DNA from: Hypomesus transpacificus | Taxonomy: Eukaryota > Chordata > Actinopteri > Osmeriformes > Osmeridae | Direction: 5' to 3' | Assembly: GCF_021917145.1 (NCBI RefSeq) | Contig: NC_061073.1 | Coordinates: 9,225,533 to 9,289,532, forward strand | Length of the DNA: 64,000 nucleotides | Part shown: in pieces, positions 12,001 through 22,209 of the stretch | How the letters are laid out: each line of letters opens with the position of its first letter | How positions within the stretch are numbered: position 1 is the stretch's first letter | Translations under genes and position numbers: made by a program | Notes under the pieces: model-generated | Databases searched by the model: none | The model's input: the letters and a program-made list of their open reading frames with translations, nothing else | Told to the model about the DNA's origin: nothing

Positions 12001-13147
12001 CAGAATTATGCATCAGTAAGTTGTTAATAGTTCATTAAATGGTGAGTCTCAGTGGTTAGTTGATGAATCGTTCTAATAAGTGTTGGATCCATCAAAAATA
12101 ATCCTTTGTTGCTGTGCGTGTGCCATGGATAGGGAGCCAGGTTCCTCCAGGTGTGTGTGTGTTGTCCCTGTCTCCTAATGTCCCCTATCTTCCTTCAGCA
12201 CTGCAAAGCAAACAGAAGACAAGTCCAGACCTGCTGGCGATGTGGTTAACGGCCCCTCAGAAGAGGCAGCTGTACTGGAGGAAGCCGTACTGGAGGAAGC
12301 CAAGTAAGAACCAGACTCTGCTCCTCTAGGGTTAGGGTCGGGCCCTGCTCCTCTAGGGTTAGGGTCAGGCCCTGCTGCTCTAGGGTTAGGGTCGGGCCCT
12401 GCTCCTCTAGGGTTAGTCGGGCCCTGCTCCTCTAGGGTTAGTCGGGCCCTGCTCCTCTAGGGTTAGGGTCAGGCCCTGCTCCTCTAGGGTTAGGGTCAGG
12501 CCCTGCTCCTCTAGGGTTAGGGTCAGGCCCTGCTCCTCTAGGGTTAGAGTCGGGCCCTGCTCCTCTAGGGTTAGAGTCGGGCCCTGCTCCTCTAGGGTTA
12601 GGGTCAGGCCCTGCTCCTCTAGGGTTAGGGTCGGGCCCTGCTCCTCTAGGGTTAGGGTCAGGCCCTGCTCCTCTAGGGTTAGGGTCAGGCCCTGCTCCTC
12701 TAGGGTTAGGGTCAGGCCCTGCTCCTCTAGGGTTAGGGTCAGGCCCTGCTCCTCTAGGGTTAGAGTCGGGCCCTGCTCCTCTAGGGTTAGAGTCGGGCCC
12801 TGCTCCTCTAGGGTTAGGGTCAGGCCCTGCTCCTCTAGGGTTAGGGTCAGGCCCTGCTCCTCTAGGGTTAGGGTCGGGCCCTGCTCCTCTAGGGTTAGGG
12901 TCAGGCCCTGCTCCTCTAGGGTTAGGGTCGGGCCCTGCTCCTCTAGACAGTACAGTGCAGGCAGTCCTCTTGGACAGTCCACCAGTTTGAGGAGCTTTGC
13001 TGATGTTACTCACACACTGTCACCTTTCTTTCCAACCCCTCCCTCCCACCTCCTCCCTCTCTCCCCCTCCAACTCCTCCATCCCTCTCCACCCCCCAGAA
13101 CAGAGCAGAGTGTGCCCTTGCCGGAGGCTGTGAACGGCCCAGCGTGA
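98..13147 (+). CDS. ppp6r3: Serine/threonine-protein phosphatase 6 regulatory subunit 3 (3' part; 5' exons lie before the window)
   Basis: SAPS-family subunit that targets the PP6 catalytic subunit. Coding exons read in frame with GT/AG borders: 98-213, 608-693, 4695-4781, 5129-5226, 5825-5879, 6126-6256, 6410-6531, 6616-6799, 8046-8143, 8341-8524, optional 9424-9441, 10429-10551, 12199-12303, 13099-13147 (TGA 13145-13147). Seen residues: [98 protein letters not shown] and a C-terminus ending EAVNGPA. This order matches vertebrate PPP6R3 as I remember it better than PPP6R1 or PPP6R2. The visible part is the end of the SAPS domain and the acidic, Ser-rich tail. Introns hold several minisatellites and a nested transposon cluster. 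Exon 12199-12303 contains a perfect 15-bp duplication (VLEEA twice) just before its donor. Assignment is strong; exact exon ends are inferred. Confidence 0.93.
214..607 (+). repeat. Minisatellite filling a ppp6r3 intron
   Basis: Array built on GATGACTCACCTGCTGTGTG followed by variable GAGT/GAGA runs, from about 245 to 600. The unit is roughly 29-40 bp and there are about ten copies. The last copy reaches the acceptor of the exon at 608. Confidence 0.9.
1497..3471. mobile_element. Second DNA transposon nested in the 756-3791 element
   Basis: Ends CAGGGTTTTTCC and GGAGAAACCCTG are roughly inverted. The 5-mer ctagc flanks both sides (1492-1496 and 3472-3476). Part of its right half (about 2945-3215) recurs near 61010-61265, which supports it being a dispersed repeat. 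It contains the element at 1815-2631. Confidence 0.65.
1815..2631. mobile_element. Third-level nested element with AAAAAGTCTTAAA-rich ends
   Basis: Ends CAGGGTTCCCGC and GCAAGAACCCTG, with the 5-mer tagta on both sides (1810-1814 and 2632-2636). Both ends are rich in GTCTTAAA words, typical of a common teleost non-autonomous repeat. A small palindromic stretch (about 2240-2335, CATTCGACATGG...) inside resembles the MITE at about 52725-53306. Confidence 0.65.
4585..4682 (+). repeat. (TG)n microsatellite with 24-40-bp compound repeat
   Basis: Runs of TG separated by GCGGAGGGAGTTAGTGA, ending 12 bases before the ppp6r3 acceptor at 4694. Confidence 0.85.
6945..7420 (+). repeat. Minisatellite in a ppp6r3 intron
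   Basis: Units of about 31-35 bp containing CAGGTACAGTGTAAAGTAAC, alternating between 'CATCTCTACTAC' and 'CATATCTCAGCTAC' forms, about 13 copies. A dispersed repeat (7418-7880) cuts it, and a single unit resumes near 7877. Confidence 0.9.
7418..7880 (+). mobile_element. Teleost dispersed repeat (family with GCATTTAGCAGACGCTTTTA start)
   Basis: Begins ACATTTACATTTATGCATTT. Related copies occur at about 35845-36080 (same strand) and about 21930-22200 (opposite strand). It inserted into the minisatellite and carries no protein that I can recognise. Confidence 0.75.
8660..9152 (+). repeat. Minisatellite in a ppp6r3 intron
   Basis: About 16 copies of a 28-31-bp unit, CTCTACTGAGGACAGGATAG plus CTCTGCTCCTC. 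It begins after a long pyrimidine tract. Confidence 0.9.
9424..9441 (+). CDS. ppp6r3: Candidate 18-nt microexon of ppp6r3
   Basis: Between the exon ending at 8524 and the one starting at 10429 lies an 18-nt stretch with a pyrimidine-rich CTTCAG acceptor before it and a GTATGT donor after it. Its length is a multiple of three. Using the phase of the neighbours it would insert six residues (RVLKSY, followed by a changed Arg) without breaking the frame. GTGCGTG sits just upstream, close to the UGC-type motif known to promote neural microexons. Inference only; RNA evidence is needed. Confidence 0.5.
11088..11998. mobile_element. PIF/Harbinger-like element with a MADF-domain reading frame on the minus strand
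   Basis: Left end CGGTGCATGTCCACTGC and right end GCAGTGGACACGCACCG form inverted repeats that extend further with mismatches. On the minus strand near 11690-11760 the frame reads [20 protein letters not shown] and continues ...[13 protein letters not shown]. That is the pattern of a MADF (Myb/SANT-like) domain, which accompanies Harbinger transposases. No transposase is visible. It lies in a ppp6r3 intron. Confidence 0.65.
12316..12948 (+). repeat. 27-bp minisatellite with telomere-like words, right after a ppp6r3 splice donor
   Basis: About 23 units of CTGCTCCTCTAGGGTTAGGG plus TCAGGCC. The first unit begins about 12 bases after the donor at 12304. Some units have GTTAGAGTC or a shortened GTTAGTC. 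Open minus-strand frames here are artefacts of the 27-bp period. Confidence 0.95.
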
Positions 13148-13474
13148 GACTGAGGGAGGTGGACGCTCAAGCCAGCCTGTTCCTGCCACGCACCACCCCT
13201 GGCTCACCAGCAGGGGGCAGTGCCAGTCCAGACTCAGAGCTGCCGCTGCACTAACTTCACCACCAGATCAGGACCAGCAATATTCATATTAGAATACTAT
13301 TACAGTTGTACAGACCTGTTGGAACTGAAATGAAGAGACACACATACTCTAATGGATTCAGATTTTTTTTGTTTTTTTTTGCATTTGTTTATATACTGTT
13401 CTTCTGGGGTGATCTGTCTATCTTGCCACTCAAACTTCAAAAGTAATGTTGCTATAGTTAAAAATGATTGTATG

Positions 13475-13480
13475 AATAAA
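13475..13480 (+). terminator. Candidate poly(A) signal of ppp6r3
   Basis: AATAAA about 330 bases after the ppp6r3 stop codon. No transcript evidence. Confidence 0.5.
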
Positions 13481-13910
13481 TATTTTATAAAAGAAATGTA
13501 TACAGAAACAAAAGATGAATAAGGGTCAGAACCTTCAGTCACCAAGACCAAGCTGTTAATGAATAGGATTTTCTCTCCTGCACAAAATCTGATATTTAAT
13601 TTACAATTAAAGGCAAACAGCTACCTTGAGATGGTAATGGCCTACCCATGTTGGTCTGTGAATGAGTACACTTGATAATAATGGAATTGATCATTTTAAT
13701 ATTCAAAAAGGTTTTTATTTTTGCCACTGGTATTATTTGTAAATGTTTCTGTATTCTCTCAACATGAGCAACATTTGACACCCTTTTTGGTGTAGTTTAT
13801 TTAATTTATTGTTACAGTAGATGTGTCAGCAAGAGCCATACTCATGTTGTTTCCTCTCCTGACATTAAATAGTTCAACCCCAAGGTTCCAGGGCTGGAGG
13901 GAGAGACAGA

Positions 13911-13937
13911 GGGGGGGGGGGGGGGGGGGGGGGGGGG
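13911..13937 (+). repeat. Homopolymer of 27 guanines
   Basis: Uninterrupted G run preceded by GAGAGACAGA. It could form a quadruplex; its length is also the kind that sequencing misreads. Confidence 0.95.
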
Positions 13938-15044
13938 TCCAGTCCACATGTAGCTTGTGAGCCGGTGCTGGTCCTTTGTGGAGGCAGGTGATAAGTAGCC
14001 GAGCTTGGCTGTCTAGCTGCTGGGTAACTCATGTTTTAGAGATTATCAATCATGCATCTACCTGGCTTGATCTCCTTGTTATGATTTTTATTTTTTATTG
14101 TTGGTGTGAGCAGCAGAGAGGGGAACATTTCTCCCACCCATTTTTCCACCACAGATAATTACATTTCACCCTGTAATTATATGATGTTATGAAGCCAATT
14201 CCTTTTGACCTTTCTGACACTGATTCAGGATTGTTTGATGAATGATGTCTTACTGTAAATACTCTGCTCATGACTGGTGTCTCCTTATTCTAGACAGGGT
14301 CACACTGCCACGACATTCTCCAGGAGAATGTCGGGTTTCATAGAAATGTCAAGAAGTCAACATTCACTTTGTATAAAAACAGAACTGAAATGAGTTGTTC
14401 AGAATAGTAGTAATATTATGGTTGGTGTCATAAGCTGCCCACTTCTGAGACACGTCTTCTCCTACACATCCTCCAGAAGTGAAGGAATGTTTCCATAAGA
14501 ATGCATACGTTAATGGGGTAGCTTTATAGGTAGTGTATGGAGATTCTGGTTTGACCAGGTTTAAGTTGGTGTTCATTTATCTGGTTGGCTGGACTAGGCT
14601 ACTCTGAGCATCCTACTGATCCCTGCTCTGAACTCGAATCTCTGGTTGACCCTCTGAACGCATGACAAATGACAAATCATTTTGTCTAGTTTGAGCAGGT
14701 GGTGTGTTGTCGTTCTGGAGGCTGCTCACCTGGAGCCCTGGTGTCGTCTAAGCTGCTGTCTGGCAGGCTATCCTCTGACGTCAAATGTACACACAAAGGA
14801 CGATACATCTCTGGGGGATACTGAGACCCATGTACGATGGGCTGGCATGTGTGTCGGCGTGTACTATGTGGAGCATTCCCAATCCTTCAGGCCTGGAAGC
14901 TGGAGCTGGAACAGAAACAGCCCTCAGTGATGGTGCTCAAGCTACATGACAGTAACCATGGCTACATGACAGTAACATCACTGTGGCCTCCTGCCTACCT
15001 CAGCGCTGCGTGTCTCAGACAGGGCTCCAGGACTTCCTGCCTAC

Positions 15045-15153
15045 TTCTCCTCAGCAGAGTGTCTCAGGTAGGGCACGCCCTCCAGAGAGCCAGGGTCCAT
15101 CCTGCCATGCTGGGGATGACCATCAGCTTGGTGGTGATGGAGGTTCCCACGAT
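15045..15153 (-). pseudogene. Weak exon-like stretch, possibly the 3' end of the SLC9C1-like relic
   Basis: On the minus strand an acceptor-like TCTGTGGTGCAG precedes codons reading IVGTSITTKLMVIPSMAG. In another frame the same stretch ends with DPGSLEGVPYLRHSAEEK before GTAGGC. A single frame shift would join the two. Orientation and place fit the relic upstream, but I cannot tie these residues to a known SLC9C1 segment. Confidence 0.25.
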
Positions 15154-15714
15154 CTGCACCACAGAGCAACATGCTGAGCAGCAAACCAGCAGAGGGCGCC
15201 GACACCTCAATGTGTGTTAGATGCTGGAGCGTCTATAACCTCATTCAGCACTGAGGACTTCACATGTGGTAACAAAGTAGTCTTATAAAATTCGAAGGTT
15301 AAATCATGAAATGAGTATTGGAAATACTAATGATGGTCAAGAGTGGTGAGAGAGGGGACCTTGGGCCAAATGTATCAAAGTCTGGATATTCATCCGTAAT
15401 AATATGCATACGGAGAAAAAGGGAAAACTACGCAACGTTTTTCTCAGATTTATGAACACACTGCCTACCTGACCGATATCACACATTTGTCATCATTGAT
15501 TCAACTTGTGAATGTGCGCATGTGAACCAGCTCGTTGTCCACACTCCGTAAACTCCCACATTTTACCTGACATCGTTGATGAAACACCAATATTTTGTCA
15601 GGTTTCTCAATAAACTTTCAAATAACCTATTGTAAACAATGAATGATTCTTAATGAGAAATGGCTAAGGCAACTAAAACGGTGAAAAAGATCAACTTGAC
15701 TGAATGTGAAATCA

Positions 15715-15900
15715 AATCAAATGTATTTGTATAGCCCTTTTTACACGCAAGCAAGTCACAGAGGGCTTCACATACGCCCATAGAACTGCTCCTCAACCAA
15801 CCTAAACCCTCAAGGAAAAACTCCCAACAGGAGAAAAAATGGAAGAAACCTTGGGAGGGGCAATTCAGAGAGGGATTCCATCCTCTTCAGATCTTCATTT
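15715..15900 (+). mobile_element. Short dispersed teleost repeat (GTATTTGTATAGCCCTTTTTAC type)
   Basis: Contains CAAGTCACAGAGGGCTTCAC and GGAAGAAACCTTGGGAGGGG, words of a very common teleost interspersed repeat. No coding content. Confidence 0.6.
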
Positions 15901-15949
15901 GCGAGTAGCCTTTCTTGTTTAGGCATGATTCGCAGTTTGTGAGAGTCAG

Positions 15950-16135
15950 GCTGAGCGGTGAGGGAATCGGGCTAGTAATCTGAATGTTGCAGTTCGATTC
16001 CCGGCTAAGACAAAGGATGTTGTGTCCTTGGGCAAGGCACTTCAACCTACTTGCCTCGGGGGAATGTCCTTGTACTTACTGTAAGTCGCTCTGGATAAGA
16101 GCGTCTGCTAAATAACTAAATGTAAAATGTAGCAG
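15950..16135 (+). mobile_element. tRNA-derived SINE with the common teleost tail
   Basis: Contains a box-B-like GTTCGATTCCCGG, then TGTGTCCTTGGGCAAGGCAC, and the tail TCGCTCTGGATAAGAGCGTC followed by CTAAATGTAAA. A 3' copy occurs at 27350-27480. Confidence 0.75.
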
Positions 16136-17483
16136 TTGAGTTCATTTAAATGTATCAACCCGTTGTGCCCTATTGTAATGTGTACAGTCAATGGCACTTG
16201 TATTCGCTTCATCCCACACTGGCATCACACACGACTGACGGTGGATTGGCTTATCACCGACAAGTCTGCCAGCTCCTGCTGAAGTCCCATTTGCAGATCA
16301 CTTTTACCGCTAGTGATCGCGTGATTGCGTCTGTACATTGCCGATCTAAAATAGACGCGCGAAACATGTTTGGTGTGGACCAACATAAAAGCTCAGCTTG
16401 GAGGGAGGTGAAACCTTATTTTTGAGATAACAATTGGTGTCAAGTTCGCTCTGAAAATGAAAGGGAAAAAATGCTCAGCAAAACGAAAATGTGATGATGA
16501 ACACAGGACGTTTTTAACAGAGTGGGAGAGTTTATATATTTATTTATTTTTCCTAATGGCAAGCCATTCTACCTTATGCCAGGCGTCATTAGCGCATTTC
16601 AAGGCTTCAAATCTTCAGCGCCACTTCAGCTCACTCCATATGGATAGATATAGCATATGTTATAGATAGATAGCATATATGCCATCGTTGACCAGGAATT
16701 TCCTAAATGTACTGAATTTCGCAAGAACAAGATAATCATGTGGGTTACCAACCGTCTCGAATTGTCCAGGACATCCCAAATCATCGGTGATTTATATTTG
16801 TCCAGTCAGGGACAGCTCCAGTCGAGTATTCCGATCACAGCCTCGCCGGCCAATAATAGGCAACTGTAAACGCGCCAAAACTCACGCAAACGTTGCTATG
16901 GGACACAGTTGTTGCTTGTTGGTGACAGTGTGTGTGAACTGGCCACTGGTGAGGTGAGCGTTATTGTGTGTCAAAATGAGCAGTGAATCTGCAAAGAAAA
17001 AAAGACTGCAGCTGCAAATATGAATGGGAAGCCAAAAGGTAATGGGTTAAAGCAGTCGCTAATAACGCCGAGAACTATCCATTAGCTATGGTGGCGAGAA
17101 TGATTGGCATGATTGGCGAGAATGATTGGCATAATTTGTAAATAACCTATATAATGTACTCCCATTGTAGATCAAGTAAAACTGTCATTTGTTCCGCATG
17201 CACTTTCTCTCTTGTCATTTGTTCCGCATGCACTTTCTCTGCCTCTCAGTCCCTCTGTGTGGCTGTATCATATCTCTAAACATGGCGTACGCCTGGGTTC
17301 TAAAGTGCACTGAAGGTACACAGATTAGCACGCCACGTGATTTTACATAAATCTGAAACTGTGAAGAAACACCCGTAGGCCTACACGTTTCTACACAGTA
17401 CACACACGCCTAACCCACACGTATGTGCGCCTTCGTACATTTGCCCCCTGGTGTGTCAGAAGCATGGTGAGAGAGAGAGGGGA

Positions 17484-18345
17484 CCTGGGGCCTCATGAAT
17501 AAACGTTTCGTACGCACAAAAAGCTTGCGTACGCTGGTTTTCACGCACACTTTGTCATGTATAATGATTTACTTGACGTGAGAATGTGCGGACCGTTCGC
17601 AAAGTCTTGTCTGGCTCTGTAAAAGGGCGAATTCTAACTGAAAAGTTCCGAAACTCACCAAAGATTACAAAATAACGTTTCCACTACTTCGTTTATGACG
17701 TTGACTATTCAAAAAACTTAAAAATAAAAGTTTGATGTGGATGATCACATCAAAATGCCAAAACCCAAAACGGGAAATGCTATATAGCCTTCTGTGTAAT
17801 CTGCCACCACTTAATAACTTCTGTTAAACTTGAGGGTGTCAAACGAACAACAAAATCATTCAGGAAATGCATGTCACGCTAACCCTATAGCTGCTATGCT
17901 GTTACGATGCGCCACCACTCGTTTCTTAATTTAAAGTTTTACATTTCTTTTTAATTTCTGCTATGGTCGGGTTCTCCGAACCCACAGCATTTATGGCCCT
18001 ATAATAATAATAATGATTTTATTTGTAATGCACTTTACATTGAGCGAAATCTCAAAGTTCTACAGGTTAAAAACAAGAAAGGGCGCAGATAGTGACAGTT
18101 TTCCACTCCGCCGACTTTCTTTTGTCGCTAATACCTGATGACAGGTCGCCAAACAGGACACATTTTCTCGCCTCCACCTCTGTTGTCAGAACCTCAATCT
18201 GACAGTCTGTGATTTAATTTTTTTGCGTGTTTAGCCATTTTACCGTATTTCTTCGAATAAACGCTGCAGCGTTTATGAAATAACATTCATTTTTTGTGCG
18301 GCGTTTATTCGAGGGCGGCGTTTATTAGAAAAAAAATTCACAGAC
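17484..18345. other. Patchwork of decayed DNA-transposon fragments
   Basis: Includes a terminus-like GGGGCCTCATGAATAAACGT (17486), an AATAATAATGATTTTATTTG fragment (about 18003) and a terminus-like block of CGAATAAACGC and GCGTTTATTCGAG in opposite orientation (18250-18330). No coding content. Confidence 0.5.
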
Positions 18346-18504
18346 TGTGAGGTAGGAGAGGAGAGTTAGCTGTATATGAGGGGGGCAGATGTGACGTAGA
18401 AGAGGAGAGTTAGCTGTATGAGGGGGGTGGATCAACGGGGGTTCGAGTTCAGTAAAGAAACAGCCCTGGGGTAATAACTGTTCTTTAGTCTGCTGGTCCT
18501 GAAT

Positions 18505-19268
18505 GGTGCATGGTGAGAGAGAGGACCTGGTGTGTCAGAAGCATGGTGAGAGAGAGAGGACCTGTTGTGTCAGAAGCATGGTGAGAGAGAGAGGACCTGG
18601 TGTGTCAGAAGCATGGTGAGAGAGAGAGGACCTGGTGTGTCAGAAGCATGGTGAGAGAGAGAGGACCTGGTGTGTCAGAAGCATGGTGAGAGAGAGAGGA
18701 CCTGGGGCATCAGTAGCATGGTGAGAGAGAGAGGACCTGTTGTGTCAGAAGCATGGTGAGAGAGAGAGGACCTGGTGTGTCAGAAGCATGGTGAGAGAGC
18801 GAGGACCTGGTGTGTCAGAAGCATGGTGAGAGAGAGAGGACCTGGTGTGTCAGAAGCATGGTGAGAGAGAGAGGACCTGGTGTGTCAGAAGCATGGTGAG
18901 AGAGAGAGGACCTGGTGTGTCAGAAGCATGGTGAGAGAGAGAGGACCTGGGGCATCAGTAACATGGTGAGAGAGAGAGGACCTGTTGTGTCAGAAGCATG
19001 GTGAGAGAGAGAGGACCTGGTGTGTCAGAAGCATGGTGAGAGAGCGAGGACCTGGTGTGTCAGAAGCATGGTGAGAGAGAGAGGACCTGGTGTGTCAGAA
19101 GCATGGTGAGAGAGAGAGGACCTGGGGCATCAGTAGCATGGTGAGAGAGAGCGGACCTGTTGTGTCAGAAGCATGGTGAGAGAGAGAGGACCTGGTGTGT
19201 CAGAAGCATGGTGAGAGAGAGGGCCTGGTGTGTCAGAAGCATGGTGAGAGAGAGAGGACCTGGTGTGT
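18505..19268 (+). repeat. 35-bp minisatellite
   Basis: About 21 units of AGCATGGTGAGAGAGAGAGG followed by ACCTGGTGTGTCAGA, with a GGGGCATCAGT variant recurring every few units. Single units also lie at 15340-15362, 17450-17485 and 20862-20885, next to transposon ends. Confidence 0.95.
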
Positions 19269-19334
19269 GGTCCTGCTGTTGAGTGTGGGGGCAAGGTAGG
19301 AGGTCTAGACCTGTGGGTCCTCACAGCTTCCGTA

Positions 19335-19625
19335 CACCACTTCCTCCTCCATGCTGCCATCATACACCTCCTCCTCCATGCTGCCATCATACACCACCTC
19401 CTCCTCCATGCTGCCATCATACACCACCTCCTCCTCCATGCTGCCATCATACACCACCTCCTCCTCCATGCTGCCATCATACACCACCTCCTCCTCCATG
19501 CTGCCATCATACACCACCTCCTCCATGCTGCCATCATACACCACCTCCTCCACGCTGCCATCATACACCACCTCCTCCTCCATGCTGCCATCATACACCA
19601 CCTCCTCCATGCTGCCATCGTGAAA
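19335..19625 (-). repeat. 27/30-bp array inside an exon-like block (YDGSMEEE repeat)
   Basis: About ten copies of CATGCTGCCATCATACACCA plus CCTCCTCC; copies differ by one TCC, so the frame is kept. In the minus frame the units read YDGSMEE(E)VV. The block begins after an acceptor-like GTAACTGTAG and ends at a donor-like CACAG/GTCTAG. Confidence 0.9.
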
Positions 19626-20142
19626 CTACAGTTACCAGATCAGAAGATGTGCAAAGGTGTTGACACAAAGAGACACATTACTCCCTGTCCAAATAACCCA
19701 TAATTGCTGTATTAAGCTGTAATGTGTTGAAATGGCTTATAATGTGCTCCATTTTAAGGTGACCAAAATTACAAGCGATTAAGTGTAATTTGCACATATT
19801 AGCATTGACTGTGTTCCGTTATCACTTATAATGCACAGCACGGAGATAATCCTGAGATATCGTTAAACTACCTACCAATGACTATCCGTGCTACAGTTTA
19901 AATTTCTGTTGCTCAAGAAAACAACCGGATGCATAGTACAAAACAACATTCATGGTTCATGAGAACACATACGTGACACCCTACTGTTCTGTCCTAAAGT
20001 ACAGATGACACGCCCCACTGTTTCTGTCCCTCTCCCCAGGGCCAAGTGCCCGTCCCGGGGCCGAGTGCCCGGGTTAAGTACCTTGACACCACGTTACTTT
20101 AACCATGCCGGATACGATGAGGTGGATCCCCTGCGGAGCCTC

Positions 20143-20273
20143 CTTCTCCTGGGTGATGGTGTACAGCAGCTTGGCCACCCTCTGCTCCTTCTCCTGGGTG
20201 ATGGTGTACAGCAGCTTGGCCACCCTCTGCTCCTTCTCCTGGGTGATGGTGTACAGCAGCTTGGCCACCCTCT
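20143..20273 (-). repeat. Three in-frame 45-bp copies inside the cyclic-nucleotide-domain exon
   Basis: Three near-identical units, each 15 codons on the minus strand (RVAKLLYTITQEKEQ). The outermost copy starts exactly at the TTGTTCCAG acceptor (20271/20272). Confidence 0.95.
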
Positions 20274-20314
20274 GGAACAACAAGACACTCAACACCTCAT
20301 CTGAGTGGAACCAG

Positions 20315-20860
20315 GAGCAAAACTGTATCAATCATCCGTAAAAATATACAAAAAGGGAAAACTATGCAACGTTTTTCTCAGCTTTATGAACAATAAACTT
20401 CAAGGCAACAAACAAAACTTCACTGAATGTGAAATTAAGATTTAAATTTGCGAAATATGAGCATCTTGTTTGCTGTGGGTGGATTGGCTTATGTCCTGTC
20501 TGCCGGTTCCCGCTAAAATGACCCCTATTCACACGTTTTCTTTTTGGATGAATAGACTAAAGCTAGATAATTGGCATAATTTGTAGATAAACCTATATAA
20601 TGTACTCCCATTGTAGATCAAGTAAAACTGTCATTTGTTCCGCATGCACTTTCTCTCTGCCTCTCGGTCCCTCTGTGTGGCTGTATCATATCTCTAAACA
20701 TGGCGTACGCCTGGGTTCTAAAGTGCACTGAAGGTACACAGATTAGCACGCCACGTGATTTTACATGAATCAGAAACTGTGAAGAAACACCCATACACGT
20801 TTCTACACAGTACACACGCCTAACCCACACGCATGTGCGCCTTCATACATTTGGCCCCTG
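20315..20860. mobile_element. Internally deleted relative of the 15363-17450 element
   Basis: Shares GGGAAAACTA(C/T)GCAACGTTTTTCTC at the left and about 270 bases at the right (20585-20860 against 17135-17450). Both copies end next to a unit of the 35-bp minisatellite. Confidence 0.7.
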
Positions 20861-20894
20861 GTGTGTCAGAAGCATGGTGAGAAGTGGTTTGTTC

Positions 20895-21480
20895 AAACAG
20901 CCCTCCATTAAAGGGGTCATTGACTCGGTTTTTGGGGTATTTCACACTGTTCCTTAAGGTCTCCGAATAGGGTATGTACATTGGTTGGGCTGAAAGTGGC
21001 CCTGGTACTATTCTATGAGCCCTGATGCATCCTGTGAAATAGCCCCAGAATGAAACAAGGTTTTCTCCCTTTTATGGTATGCTCATATAGATGAGCTGCA
21101 CGCTGATTGGTTGGTTTACAACGAGTGAAGCTGCGGAGGAAAGACGCAACACAGCCAACAACACTGAAACATCGAAGGTGGAAACTTGAAATAAAAACTT
21201 ACAAATAAATCTATTGTGTCTACACAACACTGTTTTCAACATATTGACTAGATATCTTTTGAAATGATAACGTTAGTTGTTTCCTCTTTCGACTGTTGTC
21301 GAAGCAAACGGGATCGACTTGGGTAGGTAACGTTAGCACTACAGCTTAGCAAACAAACTATCGTGATTCAACTCAGCTTCAGTTAGCACCAGTGACGTGC
21401 AGTCAGGGTAGGCAAGGTAGGCACTGCCTACTCTGCCAAAATTCAAACGTAAAAATGTTTATTAAATAATTTTATTTAAT
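20895..21480. other. Dispersed teleost repeats, no gene
   Basis: Contains AAAGGGGTCATTGACTCGG and, at 21390, CAGTGACGTGCAGTCAGGGT, both words of widespread teleost non-autonomous elements. I see no coding content. Confidence 0.45.
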
Positions 21481-21780
21481 AAACTTGTATTTGTATTTTT
21501 ACTGATTATTCTTGTGATTTGCATATGCAATATGTATGCAATTCCAATTGTTTAGACGTTACGATGACAAATGTAGCAGTTACGCATAATCAAATACAAA
21601 ATAATTGTAGAATAAGCAGTGCTTTTACTGTCCATTCATTGCGGACAAGCGAAAAACTAATGTTGCACATGCGCACTACGATCCTGTATTCTTTAACATG
21701 TACGTCGAAAGGCACAACTCTTCTGTGCCTTTGCACGTGAATATGTTATGCCAGTAATAATTTACGTCAACAAATGTGTA

Positions 21781-21905
21781 ATTGAGGGTCGAACTGCAAA
21801 GGGATCTTTTTATAGACAAACATCACAGCCCGTCAAGTGTTTGTTTCCTTAAGAAGACTCTGAAAAGTGTCAGCATTCCCTGTAGAGCCTGGAAGACACA
21901 ATATA
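21781..21905 (-). pseudogene. Decayed THAP-finger fragment
   Basis: The minus strand resembles the THAP domain at 37551-37859: matching words around FVYKKIP and FDPQL, and a CLPGSTGN start, with stops and frame breaks. Likely a transposon remnant. Confidence 0.4.
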
Positions 21906-21929
21906 TATACTTATTGAGTGACTTGTTGC

Positions 21930-22205
21930 TCTTGTTGATTGTTCTTCTAATCTACAGGTACAGTCCTGCACTTTTTTGTGGTTCATGTTGTTTTAATTTG
22001 TAACTTGTATAACTGCATGCTCTTATGGGTCTTCCCTTTGGCACTTGTTTAGTCTTTTCACAATGTATGCTTCATGTTTTGGCTGCTTGCAATGTTTGGG
22101 ACTACCTCGTTGTTATGATCGGTGACCTATGCTCTTTTGTAAAGCTCTCTCTTGGAAGTCGCTTTTGATAAAAGCGTCAGCTAAATGCATAAATGTAATG
22201 TAATA
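21930..22205 (-). mobile_element. Inverted copy of the 7418-7880 repeat family
   Basis: Contains GAAGTCGCTTTTGATAAAAG and ends TAAATGCATAAATGTAATGT, the reverse complement of the start of the 7418 copy. Confidence 0.75.
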
Positions 22206-22209
22206 TATA

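Larger units (their letters stand above)
13148..15340. other. ppp6r3 3' UTR and intergenic sequence
   Basis: AT-rich sequence without a convincing plus-strand gene after the ppp6r3 stop. It contains a run of 27 G at 13911-13937. A weak minus-strand exon-like stretch is listed separately at 15045-15153. Confidence 0.6.
15363..17450. mobile_element. hAT-like transposon relic with zinc-finger N-terminus, interrupted by SINEs
   Basis: Left end GGGCCAAATGTAT and right end ACATTTGCCCC are inverted. At 16457-16740 (+) a broken frame reads KRKCDDEHRTFLTEW, then ASNLQRHFSSLH and EFPKCTEFRKNKI. This is the pattern of the N-terminal BED-like finger of hAT transposases in teleosts. The rest of the transposase is absent. 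A shorter relative sharing both ends lies at about 20315-20855. Two SINE-like insertions (15715-15900 and 15950-16135) sit inside. Confidence 0.6.

Noticed and set aside
12413..13013. Long minus frames (EEQGLTLTL and NPRGAGPD repeats)
   Set aside because: Products of a 27-bp minisatellite; the plus strand here is a ppp6r3 intron.
15950..16020. Possible tRNA gene
   Set aside because: Only a box-B-like word inside a SINE; no cloverleaf can be drawn.
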